A stretch of DNA of 64,000 bases from Acidobacteriota bacterium (GTDB lineage: Bacteria > Acidobacteriota > Blastocatellia > HR10). The DNA is taken from NCBI GenBank assembly GCA_030550025.1, contig JAUQQC010000001.1, forward strand, positions 310,001 to 374,000. Direction: 5' to 3'. Made by a program: the position numbers and the translations under genes. The notes beneath the pieces were generated by a model. The model saw nothing but the letters and a program-made list of their open reading frames with translations. It ran no database searches and was not told the origin of the DNA. Below are positions 16,783-25,080 of this stretch, in pieces (positions within the stretch are counted from its first letter, which is position 1; each line of letters begins with the position of its first letter).

Positions 16783-17658
16783 ATGGAAACGGAACGGCTG
16801 ACGCTCGGCCAGGAGTTGAAACGTCGTCGCGAGGCCCGAGGGATCGAGCTGCAGGACATCTCGAACGCCACGCGGGTGGCCGTGCGTTTCCTCCGTGCCA
16901 TCGAGGAAGATGATTTCCAGTCCCTGCCGGGAGGACTCTTCACTCGCTCCTTTATCCGAACCTATGCCCGCCATGTGGGGATGGATGAGGAGGAGGCGAT
17001 CGCTCGGTACTACGAGCAGACGGGACAGACGCGGGAGGACATCCCGCGATACCCCTTCACGACCATAGCAGCCGAACGCGCGCGCTCCATTTTCTGGACC
17101 CGATTCGTCGTCGCCCTTTTCGTCGTGGGCGTCTTGGCGTTGGGTGGATATGGGGGGTGGCATTATTGGCAACGGGAGGGGAGGCATCTGTGGGAGAGCT
17201 GGAGAGCGAAGCGCGCGCCAGTTGTCAAGCACGAGGAACCGAGTCCGGTTCGCGCTCAAGAGCCGATTCCCACTCCGGAACCTCCATCGGGGCCTCCCGC
17301 CGACGTCGCTCCTGCGGCTCCGTCGGCTTCTGTGAGCTTGGAGGGGGCGGCGGCCGCCGCTTCTCATGAGCCGGCTTCGAACGCGCCTGCCGAACCATTG
17401 GAAATTCGGCTGGAAGCGATAGGCAATTGCTGGATCTCGGTTCAGGTGGACGATGAGCCGAAGCCTCAACAAGAGATGCTGCGCGCCGGCGATGTCCGCA
17501 TATTCACGCCGAAGAAACAGGTGCGCTTGTCGGTGGGGAGTGTTCCCGCTTTGAAAGTGACGATCAATGGGCAGCCGGCGCAACTACCCTCGGTCGGCCA
17601 CGTCGCCCGCGGGGTGATCATCACGCCGGAGAACGCGCGGCAGTTCATCACACCGTGA
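16783..17658 (+). CDS. RodZ-like membrane protein with N-terminal HTH
   Basis: A 291-residue protein of the RodZ/YmfM type. It has a cro/CI-like helix-turn-helix (about 6-75, LGQELKRRREARGIELQDIS...), a helical extension containing SFIRTYARHVGMD, one transmembrane segment (about 105-128), a Pro/Ala/Glu-rich periplasmic linker (about 140-200), and a C-terminal beta-rich DUF4115-like domain (about 205-285) with the characteristic NCWISVQVD start. RodZ links MreB filaments to the cell-wall elongation machinery. No mre or pbp genes are nearby. The start has GGGGAGGGGG upstream. Related proteins with the same layout are annotated simply as helix-turn-helix domain proteins. Confidence 0.88.
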   Translation: METERLTLGQELKRRREARGIELQDISNATRVAVRFLRAIEEDDFQSLPGGLFTRSFIRTYARHVGMDEEEAIARYYEQTGQTREDIPRYPFTTIAAERARSIFWTRFVVALFVVGVLALGGYGGWHYWQREGRHLWESWRAKRAPVVKHEEPSPVRAQEPIPTPEPPSGPPADVAPAAPSASVSLEGAAAAASHEPASNAPAEPLEIRLEAIGNCWISVQVDDEPKPQQEMLRAGDVRIFTPKKQVRLSVGSVPALKVTINGQPAQLPSVGHVARGVIITPENARQFITP

Positions 17659-17754
17659 GCAGCGAGAGAAAAATTTCCCTCTCGGCGGGGCGTCGCCCAA
17701 GGCTCAATGTGCATCTAAAGGGGTGGCGTTTCACTTTGCGATGAGGAGGCGACG

Positions 17755-18435
17755 ATGATGAGGCGCTTTATCGCACTGGGTCTGCTGGCTACATTCGCGC
17801 TTTTGGTTGGGCCGCTCGCCTCAAGTGAGCGGCAAGCCGCTCGCTCGCTGCGCATCGCGGCCGGGCAGGAGAGCGTTCGGGTTCCCGTGGATACGCTCTT
17901 TCGGCTGCGGCTGCGACAGGGGCTCAGCTCTCGAACGGCCCAGAAGGGAGACACGTTCACGGCAGAGGTCATCGCCCCCGTCGTCATCGGCGATGTGGTG
18001 GCCGTACCTGTCGGAAGCCTGGTGACCGGGCGCGTGACCTCGGTCACGCGAGCCGCGCGGCGGCGGAGCGGCACGATCGCCGTCTCGTTCGAGGAGCTTC
18101 AGCTCCCGTCGGGGCAGAAGTATAAGATCTACGGCTCGCTCGCAAGCTTGGAGACCGCTGAAGGAGAGAAGCGGCAGGTCGGAGAGGAAGGAGAGGTCAG
18201 AGGCGGATCGTCCATTAAGCGGGATGTCGTCTTCATCGGCGGCGGAGCCGGTGTGGGAGCCGTCATCGGCGCGGCCGCCGGTGGAGGGAAAGGCGCCGGC
18301 GTGGGCGCCGCGATCGGCGCGGGCTTGGGAACGGCCGCTGCGCTCCTGCGCAAAGGGGCTGAAGTCGAAGTCCCCTCGGGAACGGAGATCGGCATGGTGC
18401 TGGACCGCGAGCTGATCGTGTCGAGGTCGCGGTGA
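17755..18435 (+). CDS. Exported glycine-zipper protein of unknown function
   Basis: A 226-residue protein with a signal peptide (about 1-24, core ALGLLATFALLVGPLA). A beta-rich domain (about 45-140) has a stretch resembling assembly/SH3-like folds with repeated GDV-x-x-VPVGS and GRV-x-SV segments. A glycine-zipper segment (about 160-205) follows, with GGGAGVGAVIGAAAGGG and GAAIGAGLG repeats that can insert into or oligomerise at a membrane. The last residues form another short beta segment. I do not recognise a named family. The ATG at 17755 has GGAGG six bases upstream; a second ATG follows directly. It lies 96 bases after the RodZ-like gene, which suggests a cell-envelope context. Confidence 0.72.
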   Translation: MMRRFIALGLLATFALLVGPLASSERQAARSLRIAAGQESVRVPVDTLFRLRLRQGLSSRTAQKGDTFTAEVIAPVVIGDVVAVPVGSLVTGRVTSVTRAARRRSGTIAVSFEELQLPSGQKYKIYGSLASLETAEGEKRQVGEEGEVRGGSSIKRDVVFIGGGAGVGAVIGAAAGGGKGAGVGAAIGAGLGTAAALLRKGAEVEVPSGTEIGMVLDRELIVSRSR

Positions 18436-18448
18436 ACCCTTCGCTTGT

Positions 18449-18471
18449 GAGGGGGGGATGTGTCCCCCCTC
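18449..18471 (+). promoter_or_regulatory. G/C hairpin in front of the DHS-like gene
   Basis: GAGGGGGG (18449-18456) and CCCCCCTC (18464-18471) form a perfect 8-bp stem with a seven-base loop. No T-run follows. Its first strand is the only Shine-Dalgarno-like sequence for the ATG at 18458, which lies inside the hairpin, so the stem could control that start. Confidence 0.5.
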
Positions 18472-19438
18472 GGCCACTCGTCGGATGAGCATCTACGAGC
18501 AACGTCCGATCGATCTCACGTCGCTTCGCACCTATCGTCTCGCTGAGCGTCCCAGTAAAGTCACCGTTCGCGATTTCGCGAGGCCTCATGAGCCGGGGGC
18601 TTCGGTGAAGGCTTTTCTCGATACCCTTCCACGCCTGCTCGCCGGTGAGGACTTCCGGGCCGTCGTCGAGAGCATTCATCGGGCGCGACGGCAAGGGAAG
18701 CCAGTCCTCATGGGGTTGGGAGGACACGTCATCAAGTGCGGCTTGGCGCCAATCCTCAACGATCTTCTCCAGCGGCGGATGATCACTGGCGTGGCCATGA
18801 CGGGAGCTGGAGTGATTCACGATTTCGAGATCGCGCTCTGCGGGGCGACCTCTGAGGATGTGGAGGCGTCGCTCGGAGAAGGGCGATTTGGCATGGCTGA
18901 GGAGACGGGCCGATTGATCAATGAAGCCATCGGCGAAGGGTTCCGGGATGGCTTGGGACTGGGCGAAGCCGTCGGGCGCGCCCTGCATCGGCTCAATCCC
19001 CCCTATAAGACCTTCTCGCTGCTCTATGTGGCCTATGCCGAGCGCGTGCCGGTGACCGTGCACATCAGCCTCGGTGCGGATATCACACACGTACATCCTT
19101 CGGCGAGCGGCGAAGCCATCGGTGCCACCAGCCATCGCGATTTCCGCCTCTTCTGTTCTCTCGTGCGGGAGATGGATGGCGGCGGCGTCTATCTCAACGT
19201 GGGCTCAGCCGTGATGCTGCCGGAGGTCTTTTTGAAGGCCGTCACCGTCGTGCGTAATCTCGGCGTGAAGCTCCACGATATCACGACGGCGAACTTCGAC
19301 TTCATCCAGCACTATCGCCCGGTGACGAACGTCGTGCGACGCCCGGTCGCCGGCGTAGGACGAGGCTTCGCCCTGACGGGCCATCACGAGATTTTGATCC
19401 CGCTTTTGGCCGCCGCGCTCATCGAAGGGAGCGACTGA
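18458..19438 (+). CDS. Deoxyhypusine-synthase-like protein
   Basis: A protein of 326 residues (317 if the second ATG at 18485 is used) resembling the deoxyhypusine synthase fold. The resemblance shows in GLGGHVIKCGLAPILNDLL followed by MTGAGVIHDFEIAL (compare the TTAGG-x-E-E-D region of DHS), VPVTVHISLGADITHVHP, and a later strand-helix with LNVGSAVMLPEVFLKA. In eukaryotes and archaea DHS uses NAD and spermidine to modify eIF5A; bacterial relatives may make homospermidine or be uncharacterised. The lysine expected in a G-G-V-x-K-H context is not at the usual place, so the reaction is uncertain. The ATG at 18458 has GAGGGG before it but sits in a hairpin; the ATG at 18485 has no clear site. 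Confidence 0.62.
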   Translation: MCPPSATRRMSIYEQRPIDLTSLRTYRLAERPSKVTVRDFARPHEPGASVKAFLDTLPRLLAGEDFRAVVESIHRARRQGKPVLMGLGGHVIKCGLAPILNDLLQRRMITGVAMTGAGVIHDFEIALCGATSEDVEASLGEGRFGMAEETGRLINEAIGEGFRDGLGLGEAVGRALHRLNPPYKTFSLLYVAYAERVPVTVHISLGADITHVHPSASGEAIGATSHRDFRLFCSLVREMDGGGVYLNVGSAVMLPEVFLKAVTVVRNLGVKLHDITTANFDFIQHYRPVTNVVRRPVAGVGRGFALTGHHEILIPLLAAALIEGSD

Positions 19439-19442
19439 ATCC

Positions 19443-20033
19443 TCAGACCTTTGGTGGAACCAACCCGGTTTGGTCTTGATACTTCCCCTGTCGGTCTTCG
19501 TAGGAGACCTCGCACTCTTCGTCGCTCTCGATGAAGATGATCTGTCCGATACCTTCCTCGGCGTAGATGCGGACGGGTAGATCGGCGGAGTTCGAGATCT
19601 CCAGCACCAGGCGACCCCGCCAACAGGGTTCGAGCGGCGTCGCATTGATGATGACCCCTGAGCGCGCGTAAGTGCTCTTGCCGAAGGCCAAGCCAATCAC
19701 CCGTCGCGGGATGTTGAACGTCTCGACCGTGACGCCGAGGGCATAGGAGAGTGGGGGAAGGAGCCAGTACTGCGATCCGTCCTCGGCCGTGCGCAACGGT
19801 GCCTCGATCAAACTGCTCGTGTCGAAATTCTTGGGATCGATCTCTCGCCCCTTGATCGGCGAGAAGATGAAGAAGCCATCCTTGGCGAGGCGGATATCGT
19901 ACCCGTAGCTAGAAAGACCCGCGCTGATGATCCGCCGACCTTCGACTTCGCGAATCAGACGCTCCTCGAAAGGCACGATCATGCCGTATTCCAGGGCCAT
20001 GCGACGAATCCACTTGTCCGATTTCACCGGCAT
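19443..20033 (-). CDS. dcd: dCTP deaminase
   Basis: A 196-residue enzyme that deaminates dCTP to dUTP for thymidylate synthesis. It shows the full family pattern: SSYGYDIRL near residue 45, the FGKSTYARSGV nucleotide-binding motif at about 115, and GRLVLEISN with the catalytic Glu at about 140. The length equals the usual 190-200. Whether it is mono- or bifunctional (deaminase plus dUTPase) cannot be decided here. The ATG at 20033 is preceded by GGGAGGT. Its stop is only five bases from the stop of the convergent DHS-like gene. It lies 16 bases after the HEAT-like gene and is probably co-transcribed with it. Confidence 0.95.
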   Translation of the reverse strand: MPVKSDKWIRRMALEYGMIVPFEERLIREVEGRRIISAGLSSYGYDIRLAKDGFFIFSPIKGREIDPKNFDTSSLIEAPLRTAEDGSQYWLLPPLSYALGVTVETFNIPRRVIGLAFGKSTYARSGVIINATPLEPCWRGRLVLEISNSADLPVRIYAEEGIGQIIFIESDEECEVSYEDRQGKYQDQTGLVPPKV

Positions 20034-20049
20034 GGCGACCTCCCGAAGC

Positions 20050-21588
20050 TCAGGTGGAGATATGAGGCGATGGAGAAGCGGAGTGGCCGATATTCGCCAT
20101 CACCTGTTCGATCGTCATCCGCGCCAATTCGGCGAAGAAGGGGATGCGCCAGAGCGATCGTCGTCGGTCGCACAAGGCATCCCAAAGGGCCAACGTCGTC
20201 TTCCAGACCGAACGGGAAGGGGGCCGGCGATGAGCGCGGAGAAGACAAAGCTTGGTCGTCAACGCGAGTCGCCGGATCAGGATCTCGCGGTTGGGTTCGA
20301 GGATCTCCTCGATGAACGCGCGCACGGTCTTCCGCGTCAGACGGACGCGCCCGCTCGCCCGGTGAAGCCCTCGCTGCACGACGAAGTCATACGCGGCGGG
20401 CACATCGAACCACCATTCGGAGAATGGGAGAAAGGTGAGCAATTGATCCGATGTCGTCAAAAGTTCCGCGCGATGCCGGCGCACCTCAGCGAGCAGAAAC
20501 GGCGGGAACTCCAGACGGTATTCCTCCGGCGTGAGCTCGTCTTCTCCGAAGATCCGCCGGCGGAAGGCGAACTCCGGGCAGATGAGGGCACGGTGGCGTC
20601 GCGCGGCGAACAGTGCGTCGCGGACGAGCGCGCGCGCGTCATCGTAGTCCACCGCGATGAGCGACATCTCGCGGCGCAGGATCATCACCGCGTTGCGATA
20701 AGTGCGTTCGGTGAGCCCGCGAACGCTATAGCATTCCTTGATCCCCTCGCGTTCATTCAGCGTGAACAAAGCCACCTCGTATCGGCCGTCCTTCCCCTCG
20801 CGAGCGATCAACAACAGTTGACTCCCATAGCCGTCAATGTGTGTGAGCCAGCATTCGCGCACCGGTCCGCTCGCGGAGAACAAGGGCTGCGCCGCGAACC
20901 CCGCGGCCTGCAGCTTCCGAAGCGCACGCTCGATCTCTCCCCACAACGTCTGCCGATGATTGAAGAGCGTCTTCAAGACGAAGACGGCGCGCCCCGAAGG
21001 GATGCAAGCGATCTCGGCGATGGCCATCCGCGCCAATTCCACATCGTGGGATTCCGCCACCGTGGCCAGAAGCGGCAGCGCTCGTTCGTCCCCTCTCTCG
21101 CCGAAATGCCTCAGCCATCGTCGCTGCGATTCCCGATCCCATTTCGCGAGCTCCTCGACAATCGAGCCAATGGCGTTCTCGTCCTGATCGAGGCCATCCA
21201 GCATCCATTCAGTGAGCGTATGGGTGATCGCTTGTGGATCCTTGAAGGCGACCACGAGATTCGGCGAGGAGAAATCTATCCCATGGCGGAAGAGGAAAGG
21301 AAGAAGCTCGATCTTGACCTCATCCGCGACATGGGGATCGCGCATGACCTCCAGGACGCGTTCGACGACCGTAGGGTCTTCTAGCTTCTCAATAACGAAA
21401 ACGATGAGGGAGGCGAGTTCCGAATCCTGCGTGCTGCGCAGTTTCTTGAACAAGAGCGGGATGGCGCGCGTGTCTTCGCGCTCGATCCGTCGCGCCAGCT
21501 CGGCGATGCGCGCATCCCACTGATCTGGGGTCAACGTGCTCTTCAACAGCCGATCCAACTCGCTCACGATCCGGAAGTAACTGTGCAT
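20050..21588 (-). CDS. Hypothetical protein with HEAT-like helical N-terminus
   Basis: A 512-residue cytosolic protein not assigned to a known family. The first about 240 residues are alpha-helical repeats of HEAT/PBS-lyase appearance (for example ERVLEVMRDPHVADEVKIELL and ALPLLATVAESHDVELARMA). The remainder is mixed alpha/beta with many Arg and aromatic residues and no recognised catalytic motif. A block at about 245-345 has strands such as ECWLTHIDGYGSQLLLIA. It precedes dcd by 16 bases and has a promoter about 180 bases upstream with two hairpins in the leader. The start at 21588 has an AGGGAG site. Possible roles are in nucleic-acid or protein binding, but nothing in the sequence proves one. 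Confidence 0.7.
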   Translation of the reverse strand: MHSYFRIVSELDRLLKSTLTPDQWDARIAELARRIEREDTRAIPLLFKKLRSTQDSELASLIVFVIEKLEDPTVVERVLEVMRDPHVADEVKIELLPFLFRHGIDFSSPNLVVAFKDPQAITHTLTEWMLDGLDQDENAIGSIVEELAKWDRESQRRWLRHFGERGDERALPLLATVAESHDVELARMAIAEIACIPSGRAVFVLKTLFNHRQTLWGEIERALRKLQAAGFAAQPLFSASGPVRECWLTHIDGYGSQLLLIAREGKDGRYEVALFTLNEREGIKECYSVRGLTERTYRNAVMILRREMSLIAVDYDDARALVRDALFAARRHRALICPEFAFRRRIFGEDELTPEEYRLEFPPFLLAEVRRHRAELLTTSDQLLTFLPFSEWWFDVPAAYDFVVQRGLHRASGRVRLTRKTVRAFIEEILEPNREILIRRLALTTKLCLLRAHRRPPSRSVWKTTLALWDALCDRRRSLWRIPFFAELARMTIEQVMANIGHSASPSPHIST

Positions 21589-21638
21589 AGGTCGCTCCCT
21601 TAGCTCGATCCTCAGCGACGGTGCCTCGCATCCGCCCA

Positions 21639-21718
21639 GGAGGCTTCGGACAACGGCCGAGGCCTCCGGAGATGGCGACGCGAAAGATCCTCACCGCGAC
21701 CGGAGCGATCGCGCTCCG
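21639..21718 (-). promoter_or_regulatory. Two hairpins in the leader of the HEAT-like gene
   Basis: Between promoter and start codon two stems can form. GGAGGCTTCGG (21639-21649) pairs with CCGAGGCCTCC (21657-21667), 11 bp with one G-U. CGGAGCG (21701-21707) pairs with CGCTCCG (21712-21718) around a four-base loop. No known riboswitch core was recognised. Confidence 0.4.
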
Positions 21719-21770
21719 ATCCTTGTGCCAGTCATGCTCACGTTGTCTCTGTCGCATCGGCACCCTGCGA

Positions 21771-21799
21771 ATTAGAGTACGATCCGGCCACGACGTCAA
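21771..21799 (-). promoter_or_regulatory. Promoter of the HEAT-like gene and dcd
   Basis: On the minus strand TTGACG (21794-21799) and TCTAAT (21771-21776) are spaced by 17 bases, each five of six consensus. The start would be near 21764, leaving a leader of about 175 bases. The pair lies 11 bases below the stop of the LigD phosphoesterase gene. Confidence 0.58.
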
Positions 21800-21810
21800 G
21801 CGCCTCCGCC

Positions 21811-22407
21811 TCATCCGAAATCAGCGCACGAGAGCACGGGCGCATTCGGATCTCGCTCGACGTCTTCGAGCGTGCGCCCGGAGAGCACCGAGCAAGGTTC
21901 CATCTCCGTGATCGCCGGCGCCTCGCGCGCTTCCGCATCGCGCTCTTTGATGAGCAGCCACTCCTTCTCCCCACGCCCCTTCAAGCGGATGAGCGCCCAT
22001 CGTCCGCGCAGCTTTCGCCCATATAAGACGAACTTCAGCGTCCCCATCTGGAGCGCGCGCGCCGGATCCTCGCCCGGCGACTGCATCTCCCATCGCCCGT
22101 AATCCCATACAATGACGGTCCCCGCGCCGTAATGTCCCGGTGGGATCTTCCCCTCGAACGTCGCATACCCCAGAGGATGATCCTCCGTCTGGACGGCGAG
22201 TCGTCGCTCGCGCGGCGAGAGCGAAGGCCCTTTGGGAAGGGCCCAGGAGGCGAGCACGCCCTCTATCTCAAGACGGAAGTCATAATGCAGACGCGAGGCC
22301 CGATGCTTCTGCACGACGAAGATCGGAGGGGCGAGTTCGGGAAAAGGGCGATGCACATCTCCCGTGTGGGCTGAAGTCTTCCGATATCCCGCTGACGTTG
22401 CGTTCAT
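21811..22407 (-). CDS. Stand-alone LigD-type 3'-phosphoesterase
   Basis: A 198-residue protein equal to the 3'-phosphoesterase (PE) domain of bacterial DNA ligase D. Hallmarks are FVVQKHRASRLHYDFRLE near residue 30, with the metal-binding His and Asp, WALPKGPS, and the segment GxxPPGHYGAGTVxxWDxG at about 95-115. PE domains trim 3' ribonucleotides or phosphates at broken DNA ends during non-homologous end joining. No ligase, primase-polymerase or Ku is in the window, so it is either a stand-alone repair nuclease or works with a distant system. Its ATG overlaps the OsmC stop (ATGA), so the two are translated together. The C-terminal 30 residues are acidic and unmatched. Confidence 0.88.
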   Translation of the reverse strand: MNATSAGYRKTSAHTGDVHRPFPELAPPIFVVQKHRASRLHYDFRLEIEGVLASWALPKGPSLSPRERRLAVQTEDHPLGYATFEGKIPPGHYGAGTVIVWDYGRWEMQSPGEDPARALQMGTLKFVLYGRKLRGRWALIRLKGRGEKEWLLIKERDAEAREAPAITEMEPCSVLSGRTLEDVERDPNAPVLSCADFG

Positions 22408-22820
22408 ATGCCGTCTTCCTCGATCTCATAGGTCATGGTGACGGTCGTCGCGGCGCCGAGCATCGCCGAGACGCTACAGTACTTTGTCTCGGAGAGGCGA
22501 ATGGCTTCTTGCACTGCTTTCTCGGAGATCTGGCGCCCGCGCACGATGTGGCGCACGACGATGTCTTGCCAAATGCGAGGATATTCCTCCCGTTGTTCGG
22601 CGAAGACGCGTACTTCGTAGTGCGTGACTACCTGCCGCTTCTTCTTCAAGATCGTCGCGACGTCCGTCCCCGTGCACGCGCCCAAGGCGAGCAGCAGCAG
22701 CTGCATAGGGCCGGGAGCGCTATCCCGCTCCCGATCGGCGTCAATGACGATGGCCCGACCGCTCGGCGAATGGCCGATGAAGAGCCGCTCGTCGGCGAGG
22801 ATGACTCGAACCTCCGGCAT
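22404..22820 (-). CDS. OsmC-family peroxiredoxin-like protein
   Basis: A 138-residue OsmC/Ohr-family protein. The two active cysteines lie in LLALGACTGTD (about 49) and ETKYCSVSAML (about 112), with the typical helix between them. Such enzymes reduce organic hydroperoxides or, in the wider OsmC group, have an unassigned thiol function. The start at 22820 is preceded by AAAGGAGGTACG, a very strong ribosome site. The stop overlaps the phosphoesterase start, which suggests joint response to oxidative DNA damage (inference). It is close in size to the short OsmC types such as YhfA. Confidence 0.92.
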   Translation of the reverse strand: MPEVRVILADERLFIGHSPSGRAIVIDADRERDSAPGPMQLLLLALGACTGTDVATILKKKRQVVTHYEVRVFAEQREEYPRIWQDIVVRHIVRGRQISEKAVQEAIRLSETKYCSVSAMLGAATTVTMTYEIEEDGI

Positions 22821-22895
22821 ACGCGCGTACCTCCTTTCAGAAGCTTCTTCTCCGGAGCACGAAGCAGCGATCCACGGCGATCCAGGATGATCCGC

Positions 22896-24983
22896 TCATG
22901 GCTTCCACCGCACGAGTCCGGCTTCGATGAGATTCTGCACATACCGCTCGACGCGCTCCAGCGTCACTGTCCCATAGTAATGGGCCCCGGCGCGACGCGC
23001 CTCCGCATCCACGGCATTGTAGATATCCAGGACCGATCGCGAGCCGTCAATGAAGTTGAGGACCTCGAATGCCATCAGCGGATGCAGACCCTCCACATTG
23101 CGGACGCGATTGCGCCGCTCCAGGAATTCCGCGGGGCCAGCCGCGAGAACGGGGACCTTGCGCGTCAGTTCCTCCTCTCTCGGCGAGGGCACCAGCGCGG
23201 GAACGCGCGCCTGTCCCGTGATCGCCACATAATATCGCTCCACGTTTGAGAGCGCTTGTGCTTCTCGCTCCGCGAGCAGGGTCTTGAGGCGTTCGACGAG
23301 TTCCCGCACCTCAGGAACGGGTCGGAGGATCGACTCAAGCGCCGTGCGTTCGCGCCATCCGGCTTGCCGGATTTGATTCCGCGCGCGCCCGAGGGCGAAC
23401 GTCTTGTCTGGCTCATGCAGGATCAGCTCGAATGCCAGCCGTTCGTCGAAAGCCATTCGTTCGAGCGCCCGCGTGTAGACCTCCGTCGCGAGCAACCGCC
23501 CGCGCTCGGCATCCAGCGAAGCGATGAAATAGGCGATGGCTGCCGCTGCGAACGTATTCCGTTGCAGCTGCGTGCGGTCAATGTTCCAGAGATCATCGTC
23601 CGTCGTGTGAATGTAGTTGTCGGGCCAATTCGTGAAGGTGATTCCCGGAACGCCGATCGGCGCTTCGTTGAACGTCATGTGATCGGTGTTGTTGTGAAAA
23701 GGGATCATCTGCGCATTGTACCGATGGCGCGTCCCCAAGTGCGCGAGGATCGGCTTGGGGTAGGGAACGGGCGATCCCGCTTGGAATTGCGCCAGATGCG
23801 AAGTGTTCGCCGCGACGACGAACTCGACGACGCGCTCGGCGACGTCCGTCAGGAAATGGCTGCGCGAGAATGGGACGCGCGTGATGTTCTGAACCCGCAG
23901 CAGGTCCTGTCCCTGATTGGCGCCGATCATGTCGAGGTTGATATTAACGAGCATCCGCTTCGGCTCGTCCGGATGGTCGGCGAAGTATTGGCGCTCGCTG
24001 GAGATCTCGGTCACCCACCAGAAGCGAATGTTACGGCGCGGTCGTCGAAGTTTTCCTTCCTGGATCAGCTTCCTGAGCGCGCGCGCGATCTCCAGAAGGC
24101 CCGCGCATCCGCTCGCATCATCGTTGGCGGAGAATTTCTCTTCCTGAAGATGCGCCGTCAACACGACGTCCTGGTCCGAGATCTCCGTTCCACGAATGAA
24201 CCCCTCGACCATAACCTGCCACTTTTCCGGGAGCACTTCGGCTTCGATCCGCGCATGAACCTTGACCGGCCCTTGTGCGAGGCGGCGGCGGAGGGTCAAG
24301 CCTTGGCGTAGCGAGAGCGAGAAGGCGAACGTCCCCTCCTTCCCATCCGGGCTTCGGAGGGGGATGCGCACCCATCGGATCTGATCGGGGAAGTTGACGC
24401 TATTGAGCGGATATTCGGTCGCCGAGGGGTCGGGATAATACACGATCCCTAGCGCGCCGCGCTTCCACACGGCTTCCTCCATCACGCGATCGAGCGATCC
24501 ATAGGCGAGCACGATCTTCCCTCGTACCTCCTTGCCAGCATAGTCGGACTCTTGCAAGCCCGCCCCGACGTCGACCAACTCCGCGCGAACATCCACCGAG
24601 CGGCTGTTATCGGCCAAGTGGACGTGAGCTTGAAGGAAATCGGCCAGGCGCTCCCATTCCGGCTCGACCATCCAGAGTTCCGCACGCCGCACGCTCCATG
24701 CTTCCAGTGGATACGGTTGTTTGATCAGTCTCACATCCTCCAAACCGTATTCGCGCGCTTTTCGCTCCGTGTATTCCGCCACGCGCATGAGCCCTTCCGT
24801 CCCCCCTCGCGGTCGGTGAAAGAGCGTGAAGTAGCGGATGTGTTCGTAGGCGATGTCCCCGGAGATCTCGTTGACGAGAGCGCGATATTCCGCGTCGGAG
24901 AGAAGCGGCAACGTCTGCGCCGGAACCGAGGAGAACGCCAAAAGGAGAATGAGAATTCCTGCCATACCGTGTCGCTTCTGCAT
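22896..24983 (-). CDS. Exported M28-family metallopeptidase with C-terminal winged-helix-like tail
   Basis: A 695-residue exported protein. A signal peptide (about 1-23, MAGILILLLAFSSVPAQ) is followed by a protease-associated-like insert and an M28 zinc peptidase domain. Plausible metal ligands lie in LTAHLQEEKFSANDDASG (His and Asp), in the Glu of WVTEISS, the Asp of LDMIGAN and the His of YIHTTDDD. The peptidase core ends near residue 520. A C-terminal part (about 630-695, with FIDGSRSVLDIYNAVDAEA) resembles a small winged-helix/PqqD-like fold, unusual for M28. The ATG at 24983 has AGGAGGG six bases upstream. It probably degrades peptides outside the cytoplasm. Confidence 0.86.
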   Translation of the reverse strand: MQKRHGMAGILILLLAFSSVPAQTLPLLSDAEYRALVNEISGDIAYEHIRYFTLFHRPRGGTEGLMRVAEYTERKAREYGLEDVRLIKQPYPLEAWSVRRAELWMVEPEWERLADFLQAHVHLADNSRSVDVRAELVDVGAGLQESDYAGKEVRGKIVLAYGSLDRVMEEAVWKRGALGIVYYPDPSATEYPLNSVNFPDQIRWVRIPLRSPDGKEGTFAFSLSLRQGLTLRRRLAQGPVKVHARIEAEVLPEKWQVMVEGFIRGTEISDQDVVLTAHLQEEKFSANDDASGCAGLLEIARALRKLIQEGKLRRPRRNIRFWWVTEISSERQYFADHPDEPKRMLVNINLDMIGANQGQDLLRVQNITRVPFSRSHFLTDVAERVVEFVVAANTSHLAQFQAGSPVPYPKPILAHLGTRHRYNAQMIPFHNNTDHMTFNEAPIGVPGITFTNWPDNYIHTTDDDLWNIDRTQLQRNTFAAAAIAYFIASLDAERGRLLATEVYTRALERMAFDERLAFELILHEPDKTFALGRARNQIRQAGWRERTALESILRPVPEVRELVERLKTLLAEREAQALSNVERYYVAITGQARVPALVPSPREEELTRKVPVLAAGPAEFLERRNRVRNVEGLHPLMAFEVLNFIDGSRSVLDIYNAVDAEARRAGAHYYGTVTLERVERYVQNLIEAGLVRWKP

Positions 24984-25019
24984 CGTCGTCCCTCCTGATC
25001 GGTGAATCATGGCGGCACA

Positions 25020-25049
25020 ATAATACGCGCCCGTGCGGTGTTCGGACAA
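25020..25049 (-). promoter_or_regulatory. Promoter of the M28 peptidase gene
   Basis: On the minus strand TTGTCC (25044-25049) and TATTAT (25020-25025) are separated by 18 bases, in the 97-base gap after the ThiF-like gene. This suggests the peptidase is transcribed separately from the sulfur-carrier operon. Confidence 0.48.
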
Positions 25050-25080
25050 GGGGAGGCCAACCGGCAGCGTTCGAGGGATC

